Of a stretch of DNA of 64,000 nucleotides, positions 43,968 through 55,750 are shown piece by piece. The position numbers and the translations under genes are program-made. The notes under the pieces were generated by a model. It did not search any database. It was not told the origin of the DNA and saw only the letters and a program-made list of their open reading frames with translations. Source of the stretch: Protonemura montana (lineage: Eukaryota > Arthropoda > Insecta > Plecoptera > Nemouridae); contig OX387612.1 in the NCBI GenBank assembly GCA_947568835.1, positions 10,232,001 to 10,296,000 on the forward strand, given 5' to 3'. Every line of letters starts with the position of its first letter. Position 1 is the first letter of the stretch.

Positions 43968-46900
43968 TTAACCTTATATAAAAGCTTTAAAATTGTGATG
44001 TTCAACTTTTTAGTTTGTGGGTAGCTGGCTGGGTGGGTGGCTGGGATGTAACCGGCCGCTCTACTGGTTATGGAAATTGCGAAATGAGACTCAAAACGTA
44101 CGGAAATGGGCTAGAATTTTTCAGAATTAACTTTTACATTGGCGTGCGACATTTTCACAGCGATTAAAAATCGTTTTCATGGTGAAAAGTTGCTAAATAT
44201 GACGGCAAGATATCTCAGAGCCAGGCGATGCAGCTCGATTTTATAACTATTTTAATACTCAAGTTTTTCTAGCCTCGAGCTTTGCGGTGATTTTTCATGC
44301 ATTCGTAATAAAGTTGTTGATGTAATTGAGCGAAAACACATTCAATTGCGATCGTTTAACGTGAAAAAGAATTAATTTTGCTAATAAACTGACAGCTTTG
44401 ATCAATTGTTTGCTTTTTTGACACCACTTCAAGGTGTACGAAATCGTGAATGTATCTTTTCGGCAGTGCATTCAGGAAATTCAAACGTCAAATTTAAACG
44501 TCAAAGTCAACGTCAATGTCAAATTCAATTTCAAAATCTCCAAAACTGAACGGAAAAACGTGTGAAATTGGCTTCTATTGTTCAAATACAGTTTTACATC
44601 CTGCTACGTCTTTTTCACGATGATTTAAAAGTGTTTTAGTAAAGTAAAGTATCAAAAATATTGTTGGTGTTCGGCTAGCAAGATACAAAAGAGTCACTTG
44701 ATTGATCTCGACATTGTATGGTATTGTATATGATTGTATTATACTGCATGGTGTTGTATGGTATTTTATTGTAATGTATGGTATTCTATGGTATTCTATG
44801 GTATTGGATGTTATTGGATGGTTTTGAATATTATTGTTTGATATTGTATGGTATTGAATGAAATTGTATGGCATTCTATAGTATACGACAGTATTCTATG
44901 GAATTCTATGGTATTCTATGGTATTCTATGGTATTCTATGGTATTCTATAGTATTCAATTGTATTCTATGGTATTCTATGGTATTCTATGGTATTCTATG
45001 GTATTCTATGGAGTTCTATGGTATTCTATGGTAATCTATGGTATTCTATGGTATTCAATGGTATTCTATGGTATTCTATGGTATTCTATGGTATTCTATG
45101 GTTCTCTATTATAAACTTTGGTATGCTTTGGTATTCTATTGTATTCTATGGTATTTTATGGTATTATATGGTATTCTACGGTATTCTATGGAATTCTATG
45201 TTATTCTATCATAAACTATGGTATTCTATGATATTCTATGATATTCTATGTTATTCTATTATAAACTTCGGAATTCTATGGTATTTTATGGTATTCTATG
45301 GTATTCTATGATATTCTATTGTATTATATGGTATTCTATGGTATTCTATGGTATTCTATGGTATTCTATGATATTCTATGGTATTTTATGATATTCTATG
45401 GTATTATTTGGTATTTTATGGTATTTTATGGTATTCTATGGTATTCTATGGTATTTTTTGGTATTCTATGGTATTCTATGGTATTCTATGATATTCTATG
45501 GTATTATTTTGTATTCTATGGTATTCTATGGTATTCTATGGTATTCTATGGTGTTCTATGGTGTTCTATGGTGTTCTATGGTGTTCTATGGTGTTTTATG
45601 GTATTCTATGGTATTCTATGGTATTCTATGGTATTCTATAATATGCTATGAAGTTCTATAGTATTCTATGATATTGTATGGTATTTTATGGTATTCTATG
45701 GTATTATATGGTATTCTATGGTATTTAATGGTATTCTATGGAGTTATATGGTATTCTATGATATTGTATGGTATTCTATAGTCTTCTACGGTATTCTATG
45801 GTATTCTATGGTATTCTTTTGTATAATATAATATTATATGGTATTCTATGGTATTCTATGGTATTTTATAATATTTTACGGAGTTCTATGGTATTATATG
45901 GAGTTGATGGTATTCTATGGTGTTCTATGGTGTGCTATGGTGTTTTATGGTATTTTATTGTGTTCTATGGTGTTCTATGGTATACTATGGTGTTCTATGG
46001 TGTTCTATGGTGTTCTTGGGTGTGCTATGGTATTCTATGGTATTCTATTGTGTTCTATGGTATTCTTTGGTGTTCTTTGGTATTCTATGGTATTCTATGG
46101 TATTCTATTGTATTCTTTGGTATCCTATGGTATTCTATGGAATTTTATAATATTCTATGGTATTCTATGGAGTTCTATGGTATTCTATGATATTGTATGG
46201 TATTCTATAGTATCCTATGGTATTCTTTGGTATTCTATGGAGTTCTATAGTATTCTTTTATAAACTATGGTATTCTATAGAGTTTTTTGGTATTCTATGA
46301 TAATCTATGGTATTCTATGGTCTTTTATGGTGTTCTATGGTATTCTTTTGTGTTCTATGGTATTCTATGGCATTCAATGGTATTCTATGATATTCTATGG
46401 TATTCTATGGAGTTCTATGGAATTATTTGGTATTCTATGGTATTCTATGGTATTCTTTGGTATCCTTTGGTATTCTTTTGGTATACTATGGTATTCTTTA
46501 GTATTCTATGGTATTCTTTGGTATTCTTTGGTATTCTTTGGTATTCTATGGTATTCTTTGATATTGTATGGTATTCTATGGTATTCTATGGAATTCTATG
46601 ATATTGTATGGCATTGTATGGTATTCTATGGTTTTTTATGGTATTCTTTGACAGTGTAGGGTATTGTATGGTATTCTATGGAATTCTATGATATTGCATG
46701 GTATTCTATGGTATTGTTTGGTATTCTATGGTATTGTATGGTATTGTTTGGTTTTGTTTGGAAGTGTATGGTATTAAATGTTTTTGGATGGTATTCTATG
46801 AAATTTTATGGGTTTCTTTGATATAATATGGTTCTCTATGGTATTTGGAGGTATTCGATAGTATTATTTGGTATCCTATGATGTTGTATGGAATGGTTTG

Positions 46901-47340
46901 GTATTCTATATGTTCCTATGGGTTTTTATATTTTTTATGGTATTTTTTGGTATCCTCTGGTATTTTATGAGTTTCAATGGATTTCTATGGTATAAGAAGA
47001 TACTTAATGGTGTTGTTATGTATTGAATGGTATTCGATGATACAGTTTGGTATTTTTAGGTATTCTATGGTATTGTATGGTATTGTATGGTATTCTATTG
47101 TATTGTATGGTATTCTAGGTCCCCTTTGGTATTGTATGATATTGTTTGGTATTTTATGGGTTTGTTTGGTATTTTATGGCATTTTATGGTATTGTATTGT
47201 ATGGAATGGAATTTTATGGTTTTCTTAGGGTTTCTTTGGATTCGAATTGTTTTCTTTCAAAGAAAACTCGAGACACGTTTAAACTAAAATGCCCACTCCC
47301 TCAAAATCGTAAGGTGCCGTTAGGCATCGGGTACTGCTAG
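43968..47340 (+). mobile_element. Helitron B, non-autonomous, minisatellite-bearing
   Basis: Starts TTAACC directly after the CTAG of unit D. It shares with unit A the 5' segment, the GTCAAA-motif segment (about 44470-44530), the decamer satellite and the final tail (actcgagacacgtttaaac, then the hairpin and CTAG at 47337-47340). It is the last unit of the array; the flank starts TATATT. The satellite is about 2.5 kb here against 2.1 kb in A. No coding capacity. Confidence 0.8.
44712..47230 (+). repeat. decamer minisatellite TCTATGGTAT, about 2.5 kb
   Basis: Same unit and overall order as 21243-23330. The degenerate 3' part (46700-47230) aligns closely with 22840-23320, while the homogeneous middle differs in copy number. 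This shows expansion or contraction after the two elements separated. Confidence 0.95.
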
Positions 47341-47468
47341 TATATTAAATATACTTTAACAATAACACTTCATTACATTACATTTTAACTTGCACAATAC
47401 AGTTATGAAAAATATTTCTTTTCTTTTTTTTTATTATTAACAACACTATAACCGTCTCAAAAATTGAT

Positions 47469-47540
47469 GCCCAAACGCGGACTCGAACCCCGATCTCCAC
47501 CTGTCGCGGGTTTTGCTCTGAACCACTGAGCTATTTGAAC
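47469..47540 (-). other. tRNA-like sequence (non-functional), left arm
   Basis: On the minus strand the 72 nt follow tRNA layout: acceptor GTTCAAA with TTTGGGC, TA, D-stem GCTC/GAGC, A-box-like TAGCTCAGTGGTTCAGAGC and B-box-like GGGGTTCGAGTCC. The anticodon stem pairs poorly and position 33 is G, not U. It is therefore a tRNA-derived module with a good pol III promoter rather than a tRNA gene. Confidence 0.6.
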
Positions 47541-47726
47541 ACTGGGTTTTTGAGACGATTTTAGTGTATTTATTTTATGATATTAATATTATATTATATA
47601 CTAAAATATATTATATATATATATATATATATACATTATATAATAACATTTATATTATTATTATTATATTATTATATTATTATTATATTTATTTTAGTGT
47701 ATTTGTAATCGTTTTCAAAATCCAGT

Positions 47727-47798
47727 GTCCAAGTAGCTCAATGGTTCAGAGCAAGACCCGCGACAGGTGGAGATCGGTTTTTGAGTCCGCGTTTGGGC
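47727..47798 (+). other. tRNA-like sequence (non-functional), right arm
   Basis: Inverted partner of 47469-47540. The acceptor GTCCAAG pairs with TTTGGGC, and TAGCTCAATGGTTCAGAGC is A-box-like. The B box is damaged (GGTTTTTGAGTCC). The anticodon arm is also degenerate. Confidence 0.6.
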
Positions 47799-47888
47799 AT
47801 CAATTTTTGAGACGGTAATAGTGTTGTTAATAATAAAATACCCCGCGCATTGCAAGCGTTTGCAATTTAAATAAGATTTCATCCTAAT

Positions 47889-48440
47889 ATTTTTTCTTCT
47901 TTATTTTAGTCCTCATGTAACACAAATTAATTATAACAAATTGTTTTATATAGCATATAAAAAATAAAACCAATGGCAAGTGATGTAAATATATATTTTG
48001 TAAAAACCGGATCAATAATTACATATCTCGGATATAAATACATTATAATAAATTACACAAATTCTAGAATTATTAACAAAGAAATACATTTTTGAAATTT
48101 GTAATTATTCATGGCGATTTGCTTTGTGTATTTCAATAGACCCAAGAAAAGGTAACCATAAATAACGACTCAGCAAATATGCATTTTGCTTCTGCAATTT
48201 TGAGCTATCTTATTGAAATGCAATTCAAAAAAACAGATTCTTTTACTTCCAACACACAATTGAAAATTTTGATATTTCTTACTAGTAAGTCCCTGTAAAA
48301 AGCTTCCAGATAATTGACACGTCAGTAGGTATACATTTTGTACAGCTCGAAAAACCCAATAAGAAAACGACAATTCACAAAAAAGCACAATATTTCTAAA
48401 AGTAATCTGGCCAGTTTTTGTCAATGATGTCGATTTTAAT
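47889..48440. other. AT-rich intergenic region
   Basis: 3' flank of the minus-strand glycine-rich gene. No gene or known repeat is seen. Confidence 0.4.
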
Positions 48441-50485
48441 TTATCCTCCGTAACGATGTCCTCTGGAGAAACCTCTGTTATATCCGCCTCCATAATTTCC
48501 CCTCCTGTACCCTCCATACCCGCCATAACCACCTGAATACCCTCCATAACCTCTTCCATAACCTCCTCCATATCCTCCTCCATATCCTCCATATCCTCCT
48601 CCATATCCTCCATATCCTCCCCCATATCCTCCCCCATATCCTCCTCCATAACCTCCTCCATAACCTCCTCCATACCCTCCTTGGTACCCGCCATAGTTGT
48701 TAATGCCTCCTAGTCCGATGCCAATGCCGAAGCCAAGGCCGGTCTCAGATGTTTCAAGATCGTTAGCATCTTCTTGGTTTGCTTCGCTGCCGACGGTTGA
48801 GTCGGCAAAGACGATAGACAAACAGGCGGCGATGGCAACTGCGATGAGGACCTGCAAATTCAACGGACAGTGGTTTAATATTCTTATCATTATAAGTTTA
48901 TAGGTTATGTCAAAGTCCCAGTGTTCATATTCATATAGTTTTATAGGTTATGTCAAAGTCTCTGTGTTCATATTAATCGTCCTGCTGTTGGGTTTATAGG
49001 TTGTCAGCGCTGATTTTCAAATTTCTTGGCGGATAAGTTTAGTCAGAGTTCTAATGCGAATGTTAATCATTACCGGTAGAACTCTGAAACATTAATATAG
49101 GTTAGATTCCTGCTCTAATGTTTAACGTCAGTTTCTATTAGGTTTCAAATCTGAATCCCAGCGTTAATAATACTTCCTACCGTTCACTTTATAGGTTAAG
49201 TTCCAGTGCTGATGATATACGTTCTAGCAAGCAAAACGGTCACACATGGTAACGCTAGGTACCATCCGATGGTGTTTTTTTATTTAATCTTCAACATTTC
49301 ATAAGAAACTGCTAATGATATTGACAAATGTACATAAATCTTTGAGATGGGCATAAACAATTATTATTTGATTGAAAACTAGTCTCAAATGCGAGTATAC
49401 TGCAAGAAATACTGATTTGAGATATCTCAATTCTCGAAACGAAGGTAGTTTGACCGGTATTTGCCGAAAAGACTCGTTAAAACTTTAAGCGGTCTAATAA
49501 TCTGCTAATTACATGCAATTTCAATTTAAATATGATTTTACAGCATTTCATTATGTGATGGTTAATCGATTGATTAATTAGTGTTAGTTAACGATGAAGT
49601 CTTTTAAAAATGGGCTTTGCGACACTGGTCTAATGGCCTTGACCAATGAGTGGATGATGGTTAAGATGATGTCAAACCTAACCTAGCCTAGAAGCGAGTA
49701 GGGAAACCCGGTGCCGGCACGTAGCCTACTTCTGTCGAAGAGCACCAAGGGAACCACCGGTTTAACTTCCCTTCCGAAGGACGGTACAACGCGAACAACA
49801 GGACTCCTCCACAAATCCATGCTGTCGAGAGGTTGATAAGCAAGGCGAGTGAAGTTGCTGTACTAACTTTCATCCCTCCAACCTCTCTCTCGAACAGAAC
49901 TGGTCATGTGTATGATGGTCACCCATCCAATACCTGATCCAGCGCAGTGTTGCTTGAATTTCATCCCTCCGACCTCTCTCCCGAACAGAACTGGTCATGT
50001 GTATGACGGTCACCCATCCAATACCTGACCCAGCGCAGTGTTGCTTAACTTTCATCCCTCCAACCTCTCTCCCGAACAGAACTGGTCATGTGTATGACGG
50101 TCACCCATCCAATACCTGACCCAGCGCAGTGTTGCTTAACTTTCATCCCTCCAACCTCTCTCCCGAACAGAACTGGTCATGTGTATGACGGTCACCCATC
50201 CAATACCTGACCCAGCGCAGTGTTGCTTAACTTTCATCCCTCCAACCTCTCTCCCGAACAGAACTGGTCATGTGTATGACGGTCACTCATCCAATACCTG
50301 ATCAAGCGCAGTGTTGCTTAACTTCTGACTTTCCTATTTCATCAATAAAACAGCTTATACGCTAAATCTTGAACACATTTCCGAGCATGAAGTAACATTT
50401 TGAAGTCGAACTTTTTGTAAATTAGAAGATGCGCATGCCTATAACAGTGCGTAAAAAAAAGGTAACTTACCTTTTTCGAAATCAT
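48441..50485 (-). CDS. secreted glycine/tyrosine-rich protein
   Basis: Two exons on the minus strand: 50471-50485 (MISKK, donor GTAAGT) and 48851-48441, giving 141 aa. The joined N-terminus MISKKVLIAVAIAACLSIVF with following AD is a strong signal peptide. An acidic linker (about residues 24-45) precedes GLGFGIGIGLGG and a long GGYGGGYGG repeat region ending in NRGFSRGHRYGG. Such proteins occur in arthropods as cuticle or silk-like matrix proteins and as glycine-rich antimicrobial peptides, and the sequence alone does not separate these. The short first exon ending inside the signal peptide is a common layout for insect cuticular genes. Starting at the in-frame ATG at 48890 would read intron sequence and spoil the signal peptide. 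The 1.6-kb intron hosts a five-headed SINE in sense orientation. Confidence 0.8.
49559..50330 (-). mobile_element. 5S-headed SINE with five tandem heads
   Basis: On the minus strand: five 91-bp heads (about 49866-50330), then the full body and tail (49559-49865). The body has gtaccgtccttcggaaggga and agagcaccaagggaacc in reverse. The tail has the reverse of ctaggttaggtt, atcatccactcat and a diverged gttaaac end. Heads 2-5 are nearly identical to each other, so the multiplication is younger than, or homogenised after, the insertion. It lies in the intron of the glycine-rich gene. Confidence 0.9.
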
Positions 50486-51575
50486 CTTGAACGTTCAATT
50501 TAATTAGGGCACACAATAATATCCTTCTTCAGGAACTCTTGAGACAATGAGCAAGAAACAAACGAGAGTTGTTTAATAAACCCTGGCTCCCCACCATTTT
50601 ATTGCATCCTTGTCCTTGGCTAGGCCCGAAAAAACAAGTGTGGGTTCATTTAGCCGCAAGTATCACGTTCTAGGAAGCTGCGACGAGGCTCTCTAGGCAA
50701 CGGCACCAACTCTCCGTTGACTCTCTCAACTGTTTCACCTTGATGTTGAACGTAATCTCGAGCAACAGGTGTTTGTTGCTAACCTAACCTAACAATCTGT
50801 TTATTTTGTTTGGCAATCGCCAATCGGTGTGAACTTTATTAAACGTCAGTTATGTTTTTATTTTATCGGACATTGTTATACTGTTCTATGTTAAGACGAT
50901 GCGCGAAGCGAAGCTCAATTTCACTTAAAAAACAAAAAAATATGTATGTTTGTGTTTTTTTCTCGTTTTTGTTCGCGCTCTGGCGGCCAAATGCCTGCTC
51001 CGATTTGAAAGAAATTTCCAGATCATATTTTTAAGTTTTCGTCTGAGGCCAACTGAAATTTTAACAAAATCAGTCAATTAGATTTGAAACTGTTCAAATT
51101 TTACTACATTTTTCAGATAAACGTTTTAGAATTGTATTTTCAAAATTATTTAATATTGTTTCATCAAACTTTGTTCAGATGTGAAATACATCAAAATTAA
51201 GTAGTTGTGAAGTTTTCGAGTCTGCATGTTTTTTTTTATATACACATTTCTGACTTAATTTCGGGAATTTGGCCTGTTTTGCTTTGACCGATGCAATAGA
51301 TCAGCTTCACATTTTACCATCCCTGACAACGTAACTTTAATTGCGTTCGAAAATTGCTATTTTATTAAATGTCTTACTTAGTTTCAAATGAAAGGAAATA
51401 AAATACATAAAGTTGTACCTACTTTGTTGACAGTTACAATTTTTCTTTTAGCAAATTGCCATAAATGTAAAGAAATTATTTCAAATCTGCTAGTAATACA
51501 CATCAAACCCCGTAACTATTGGCTGGATATACTTTAAGCGACAACTTTGAAACCAAAATAAAATCTTACAAGCAA
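50486..51575. other. intergenic region
   Basis: Upstream of the minus-strand glycine-rich gene, so its promoter should lie near 50490-50600. No clear TATA box. No coding or repeat signal otherwise. Confidence 0.4.
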
Positions 51576-52244
51576 AGGAGGTTCAATGGTAGATTCAACG
51601 TTTGGTAGCCATGGAGATGCTGAGATCGCCTGACAGAGCTTCTCAATTCTGCTATCTTATGTTACCACGGGTATATCATGGCCTAGCATAGGAGGTTCAA
51701 TGGTAGATTCAACGTTTGGTAGCCATGGAGATGCTGAGATCACCTGACAGAGCTTCTAGCATCTGCTTTCTTATGTTACCACGGGTATATCATGGCCTAG
51801 CATAGGATGTTCAATGGTAGATTCAACGTTTGGTAGCCATGGAGATGCTGAGATCACCTGACAGAGCTTCTAGCATCTGCTTTCTTATGTTACCACGGGT
51901 ATATCATGGCCTAGCATAGGAGGTTCAATGGTAGATTCAACGTTTGGTAGCCATGGAGATGCTGAGATCACCTGACAGAGCTTCTAGCATCTGCTATCTT
52001 ATGTTACCACGGGTATATCATGGCCTAGCATAGGAGGTTCAATGGTAGATTCAACGTTTGGTAGCCATGGAGATGCTGAGATCACCTGACAGAGCTTCTA
52101 GCATCTGCTTTCTTATGTTACCACGGGTATATCATGGCCTAGCATAGGATGTTCAATGGTAGATTCAACGTTTGGTAGCCATGGAGATGCTGAGATCACC
52201 TGACAGAGCTTCTAGCATCTGCTTTCTTATGTTACCACGGGTAA
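51576..52244. repeat. 114-bp tandem repeat, about 5.8 units
   Basis: Units starting gttcaatggtagattcaacg at 51581, 51695, 51809, 51923, 52037 and 52151, exactly 114 bp apart. Two variants (aggaggttc and aggatgttc) recur, suggesting block duplication. Confidence 0.95.
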
Positions 52245-52901
52245 GATATGGCTGCGTCGAGTTCATATAAATTACAAGTCACAGAGTTCCGTAGCGTATT
52301 GTTGACCTCTAGAAGTTGTCTTGACCTTGCTTCTAAACTGACCCACCTGACTGCTCTAGATTTAATATTGACAAACAAAAACGAAAATAATTTTTTTTTT
52401 GTGGTTGTGCATACATTATTATGATGAGAGTTTATTTAGGTCACCCGCGCGACTTCTTGTGAATCGATGTCCGAAGGTGATTTAGCCATGAAATTGGTTT
52501 AAAGATGATGACATTGAGTTTAATTTTTCTATCCAGAGCTGGACCAAGCGATGTTGTCATTAGAGTAGTTTAATTGGTTGTGTAATCTGTATTAGGTGTC
52601 TTAATAAATGGGTTTTGGTGCTCATATCGCCGCTAATTAATACAAAAATGTTAGGAAATTACTTCTGTGTCGTGACCTCAAAGCTTGAAGGTTAATTTGC
52701 ACAAAAAAAAAGGCGGAAAAAAGTGAGATTTTGTGGATTGAAAATTGATACGGAACCTTAAATGAATTTACCACTAATTTACCTACACCATTAGACCACT
52801 GCCAGAGGACTTATTGTCAAAGCTATACCACTAATCAATCAAATCAGCCTTTATTGTAAATCTACAAAAAGAAAAACATTTTACATTTAAGTCAGGTATT
52901 T
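52245..52901. other. intergenic region with a SINE tail fragment
   Basis: No gene. Positions 52784-52850 (cattagaccactgccagag, ttgtcaaagc, ccactaatcaatcaa) are a plus-strand tail of the 5S-headed SINE. Confidence 0.5.
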
Positions 52902-53590
52902 AATTCTCGTGAGATCACCGAAGTTAAGCAACACGGCACTGAGGCAGGTATTGAATGGGTGACAATTATGCAAATGACCAGTTTTGTTCGAGAGAGAGTT
53001 TGGAGGAATCAAAGTTAAGCAACACGGCACTGAGGCAGGTATTGAATGGGTGACCATCATACACATGACCAGTTCTGTTCGAGAGAGAGTTTGGAGGGAT
53101 GAAAGTTAAGCAACACTGCGCTGGGTCAGGTATTGGATGGGTGACCATCATACACATGACCAGTTCTGTTCGGGAGAGAGGTTGGAGGGATTAAAGTTAA
53201 TCAACACTGGGCTGGGTCAAGTATTGGATGGGTGACCATCATACACATGACCAGTTCTGTTTGGGAGAGAGGCCGGAGGGATGAAAGTTAAGCAACACTG
53301 CGCTGGGTCAGGTATTGGATGGGTGACCATCATACACATGACCAGTTCTGTTCGGAAGAGATTTTGGAGGGATGAAATTTGTATAACAACTTTACTCACC
53401 TAATCTCTCGACAACATAGATTAGTGGAGAATTAATTTTTACGTTTTACCTCATTTTGGTGCTTCCTGACACCCACATACACAGGATTCATCTTCATTAT
53501 CACCTTCTCATTCACGGACGTCTCTTAACCAAGCCACGTCACCCGTTATCAAAAAATTGCGTCGTTAAACACCGTAAATCAGCCAATCAA
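52902..53590 (+). mobile_element. 5S-headed SINE with five tandem heads, diverged body
   Basis: Five heads with A-box-like starts gttaagcaac at 52923, 53014, 53105, 53196 and 53287, a 91-bp period. The first is preceded by the 5S-like ttctcgtgagatcaccgaa. The body (53378 on) and tail are strongly diverged with internal losses, ending gcgtcgttaaacacc. Heads 1 and 2 share variants (cacggcactgaggcagg) not seen in heads 3-5. Confidence 0.9.
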
Positions 53591-55750
53591 TGTTAATTCA
53601 AAAGGCGATCTTGTATTTCTCTACTCTAAGCAAACGTCCGAAATTAAAACAAGGTCGTGCCTGGTGTCGACTTAGCTAAGCCAACCTTTTAGGTTAGGAC
53701 ACTTCAAGGTATGTAAATTCCTCTAATTCATTTCTATTGTGCCAAAAGCAATACACATTACACACAAGTGAAAGTAATTTCCCCGTTGGCCAGGCTCTTA
53801 GATTGCTTTGCAAATTTTCTTATCTCATAACTTGCTTGATCTGATTATTGATTTAAAATCCATGTTGCTTTTTCGACGCATGTCCTAATTGGAATTTTTG
53901 CTAATTTTCTATCCCAAGCTATCCCAACGAAAATACCGGAACAGTGTTTCACGATTTGAAGTCGAGTAAGTCGTTTAATCTCGATAGCACTTTTTGAGAG
54001 TTTCAGAGTCTGGTGAATATAGCCGAAGATGCGACTGGCAAAGATGCTAGTCCGACGGTGCGATGAAAACTACACTGCGAGCTTCAAATATGTCAAACTA
54101 AGACTGAAAAACAAGATTTTCAGAATTCAAAATGTAAAAACAAAAGACTGGGATTCCAAGAACCAGAAAATTTAAATGTCAGTCAAGTTGTGTTTATCTG
54201 TTCTCCTTTATTGCTAACAATTGTTATCAAATGTAGTAAATTATACCAAAGACCAAATTACACCAAATTATACCTTAGGTCATGTTTATAGTTTGCGCCC
54301 CATTCCTTCATCACGTGACACCCTATACCTTTAACCTCAAAACCGCATGGTTTTAGTGACAGAAATAACCTACAAGATTAGCTCAAAACATTTCTTGCAT
54401 TTCTTGCATTTCTTTGTTACATGAGTACAAATATAATAGCACAATATGAATTTAACGCTTGTTTGGATCGAGTGCTGAAACATAGAAAGTGTTCACGTTA
54501 TATTCTTGGTTTACAAACACGTCTGATATCCTTCACGTCTTGGAGCTGTTGCTCATTAAGTAGACCAGTCTTAAGAGACGATTTACTTTATCTTGTCATT
54601 ACTAAGAAAATGTTGCTTTCAAAGGAAAAGATGATAACTGAAGTATCTGTTGCACGCTCATGCAGCTTTTACTGCAAGTTCATTCTCTTAACGTTGTTAC
54701 AAAGTGCTCTGCGAAGGGTTGTGGTTGGTGTGACATGATGGTACAACAGGTGGCGATATTGGAATAATGATTCAATTTTACTACTTAAAAAGTATGTGCC
54801 TTCCTGCACAGTTATCAAAAACACAACACAGAAACAAGAAATGTCAGTAAAATACATTCAAAATAATGGTTAGTAAGTATGCATTGAAATGTGATATTTC
54901 CCAACTTTTAATAACCCAGAGAATTTTGCCAAAACAAACTAATTGTCAGACTTTTGCATAAATTCACCACATACCTACCAATATTAAACATTCCAAATAA
55001 GTTCTAATCTACCTACTCCTTTATCTGAGTACCACCTATTAGTGTCATAGAATGAAGCTGTTACTGGCGTAAATAGATATTTGAAATGCAATATGTTGCA
55101 GTCTTGAGAACACATTTTACTTTAGTCAGTTTGGTATATTGAAAACAAACTCAATGATGCTGGCTTATTGTGAGCCCAAAATCAGGATTTATAGTAGATA
55201 ACAGGAAGGTTATCCCACATAATGGTTGTAAAATTAAAATCTAAATGTTAGTTGATGAATTCTTACGTTGGTATAGTGTTGACAGCATAAACTATTAACA
55301 AACCATAAGTTCTCTCAAAGGCAGATTAAATTGGGGTGGGATTTGGTGCCTGATACTGCTTACACTCTCACAAATCAATATCTGAATGGTGATAATTTCA
55401 CACCCACTGAGAACTTTTGGTTGCTAAGCGCTAACATCTTGTTGATTCGAGTAGATTTTGTCTTTGATGGCAAAATCGAAAATATCTTGCCGGGCTTGCT
55501 GAAGTTTTTGTGTGGTACATTTTTTAGCAAACTTATGTGAACGTTTAATTTTTTAATTTTTTTTCATTGTATGTGAAAACAAGATATTTTTGTATCGACA
55601 TTGGGTGGGTAAATCAAGCATGTGTTCAATGTCATTACTGTGTTTTTATCATTACAATTCTCATTTTTACATATTTGCACGTCAGAGTAGTTCCAAGGTT
55701 CTTATTCTCAATAAAGTCGTTCTTGATTTTAGACCAAATAAGCAAGCAAA
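53591..55750. other. intergenic region upstream of the dynein gene
   Basis: No gene I can support. An open frame at 54421-54738 (105 aa) has no recognisable domain and lies in ordinary AT-rich DNA. The promoter and 5' UTR of the dynein gene probably occupy the last few hundred bases. Confidence 0.4.

Larger units (their letters stand above)
47442..47888. mobile_element. foldback element with tRNA-like arms (copy 3)
   Basis: Inverted arms beginning AACACTATAACCGTCTC at 47442 and ending at about 47826, each carrying a 72-nt tRNA-like segment, separated by an AT-rich centre (47575-47705). The right flank to 47888 (attgcaagcgtttgcaat, then aagatttcatcct) matches the other copies. This is the most complete member of the family in the window. 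Confidence 0.75.

Noticed and set aside
47469-47540. Functional tRNA gene
   Set aside because: The acceptor, D and T arms fit, but the anticodon stem is mispaired, position 33 is not U, and an inverted partner shows it belongs to a foldback element.
48170-48694. Minus-strand frame with EEVMEEDMGEDMEDMEE repeats
   Set aside because: It is the out-of-frame shadow of the GGYGG repeat gene.
51576-52244. CRISPR-like regular repeats (114-bp, 67-bp, 47-bp and 91-bp arrays)
   Set aside because: Units are contiguous tandem repeats without unique spacers, in an insect genome with introns.
52923-53300. Tandem 5S rRNA genes
   Set aside because: Only the internal part of 5S is present. The 5' third and the 3' end are missing, there is no terminator, and the array continues into a SINE body.
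54421-54738. 105-aa open frame upstream of the dynein gene
   Set aside because: No domain, signal peptide, splice evidence or base composition typical of the coding exons here.
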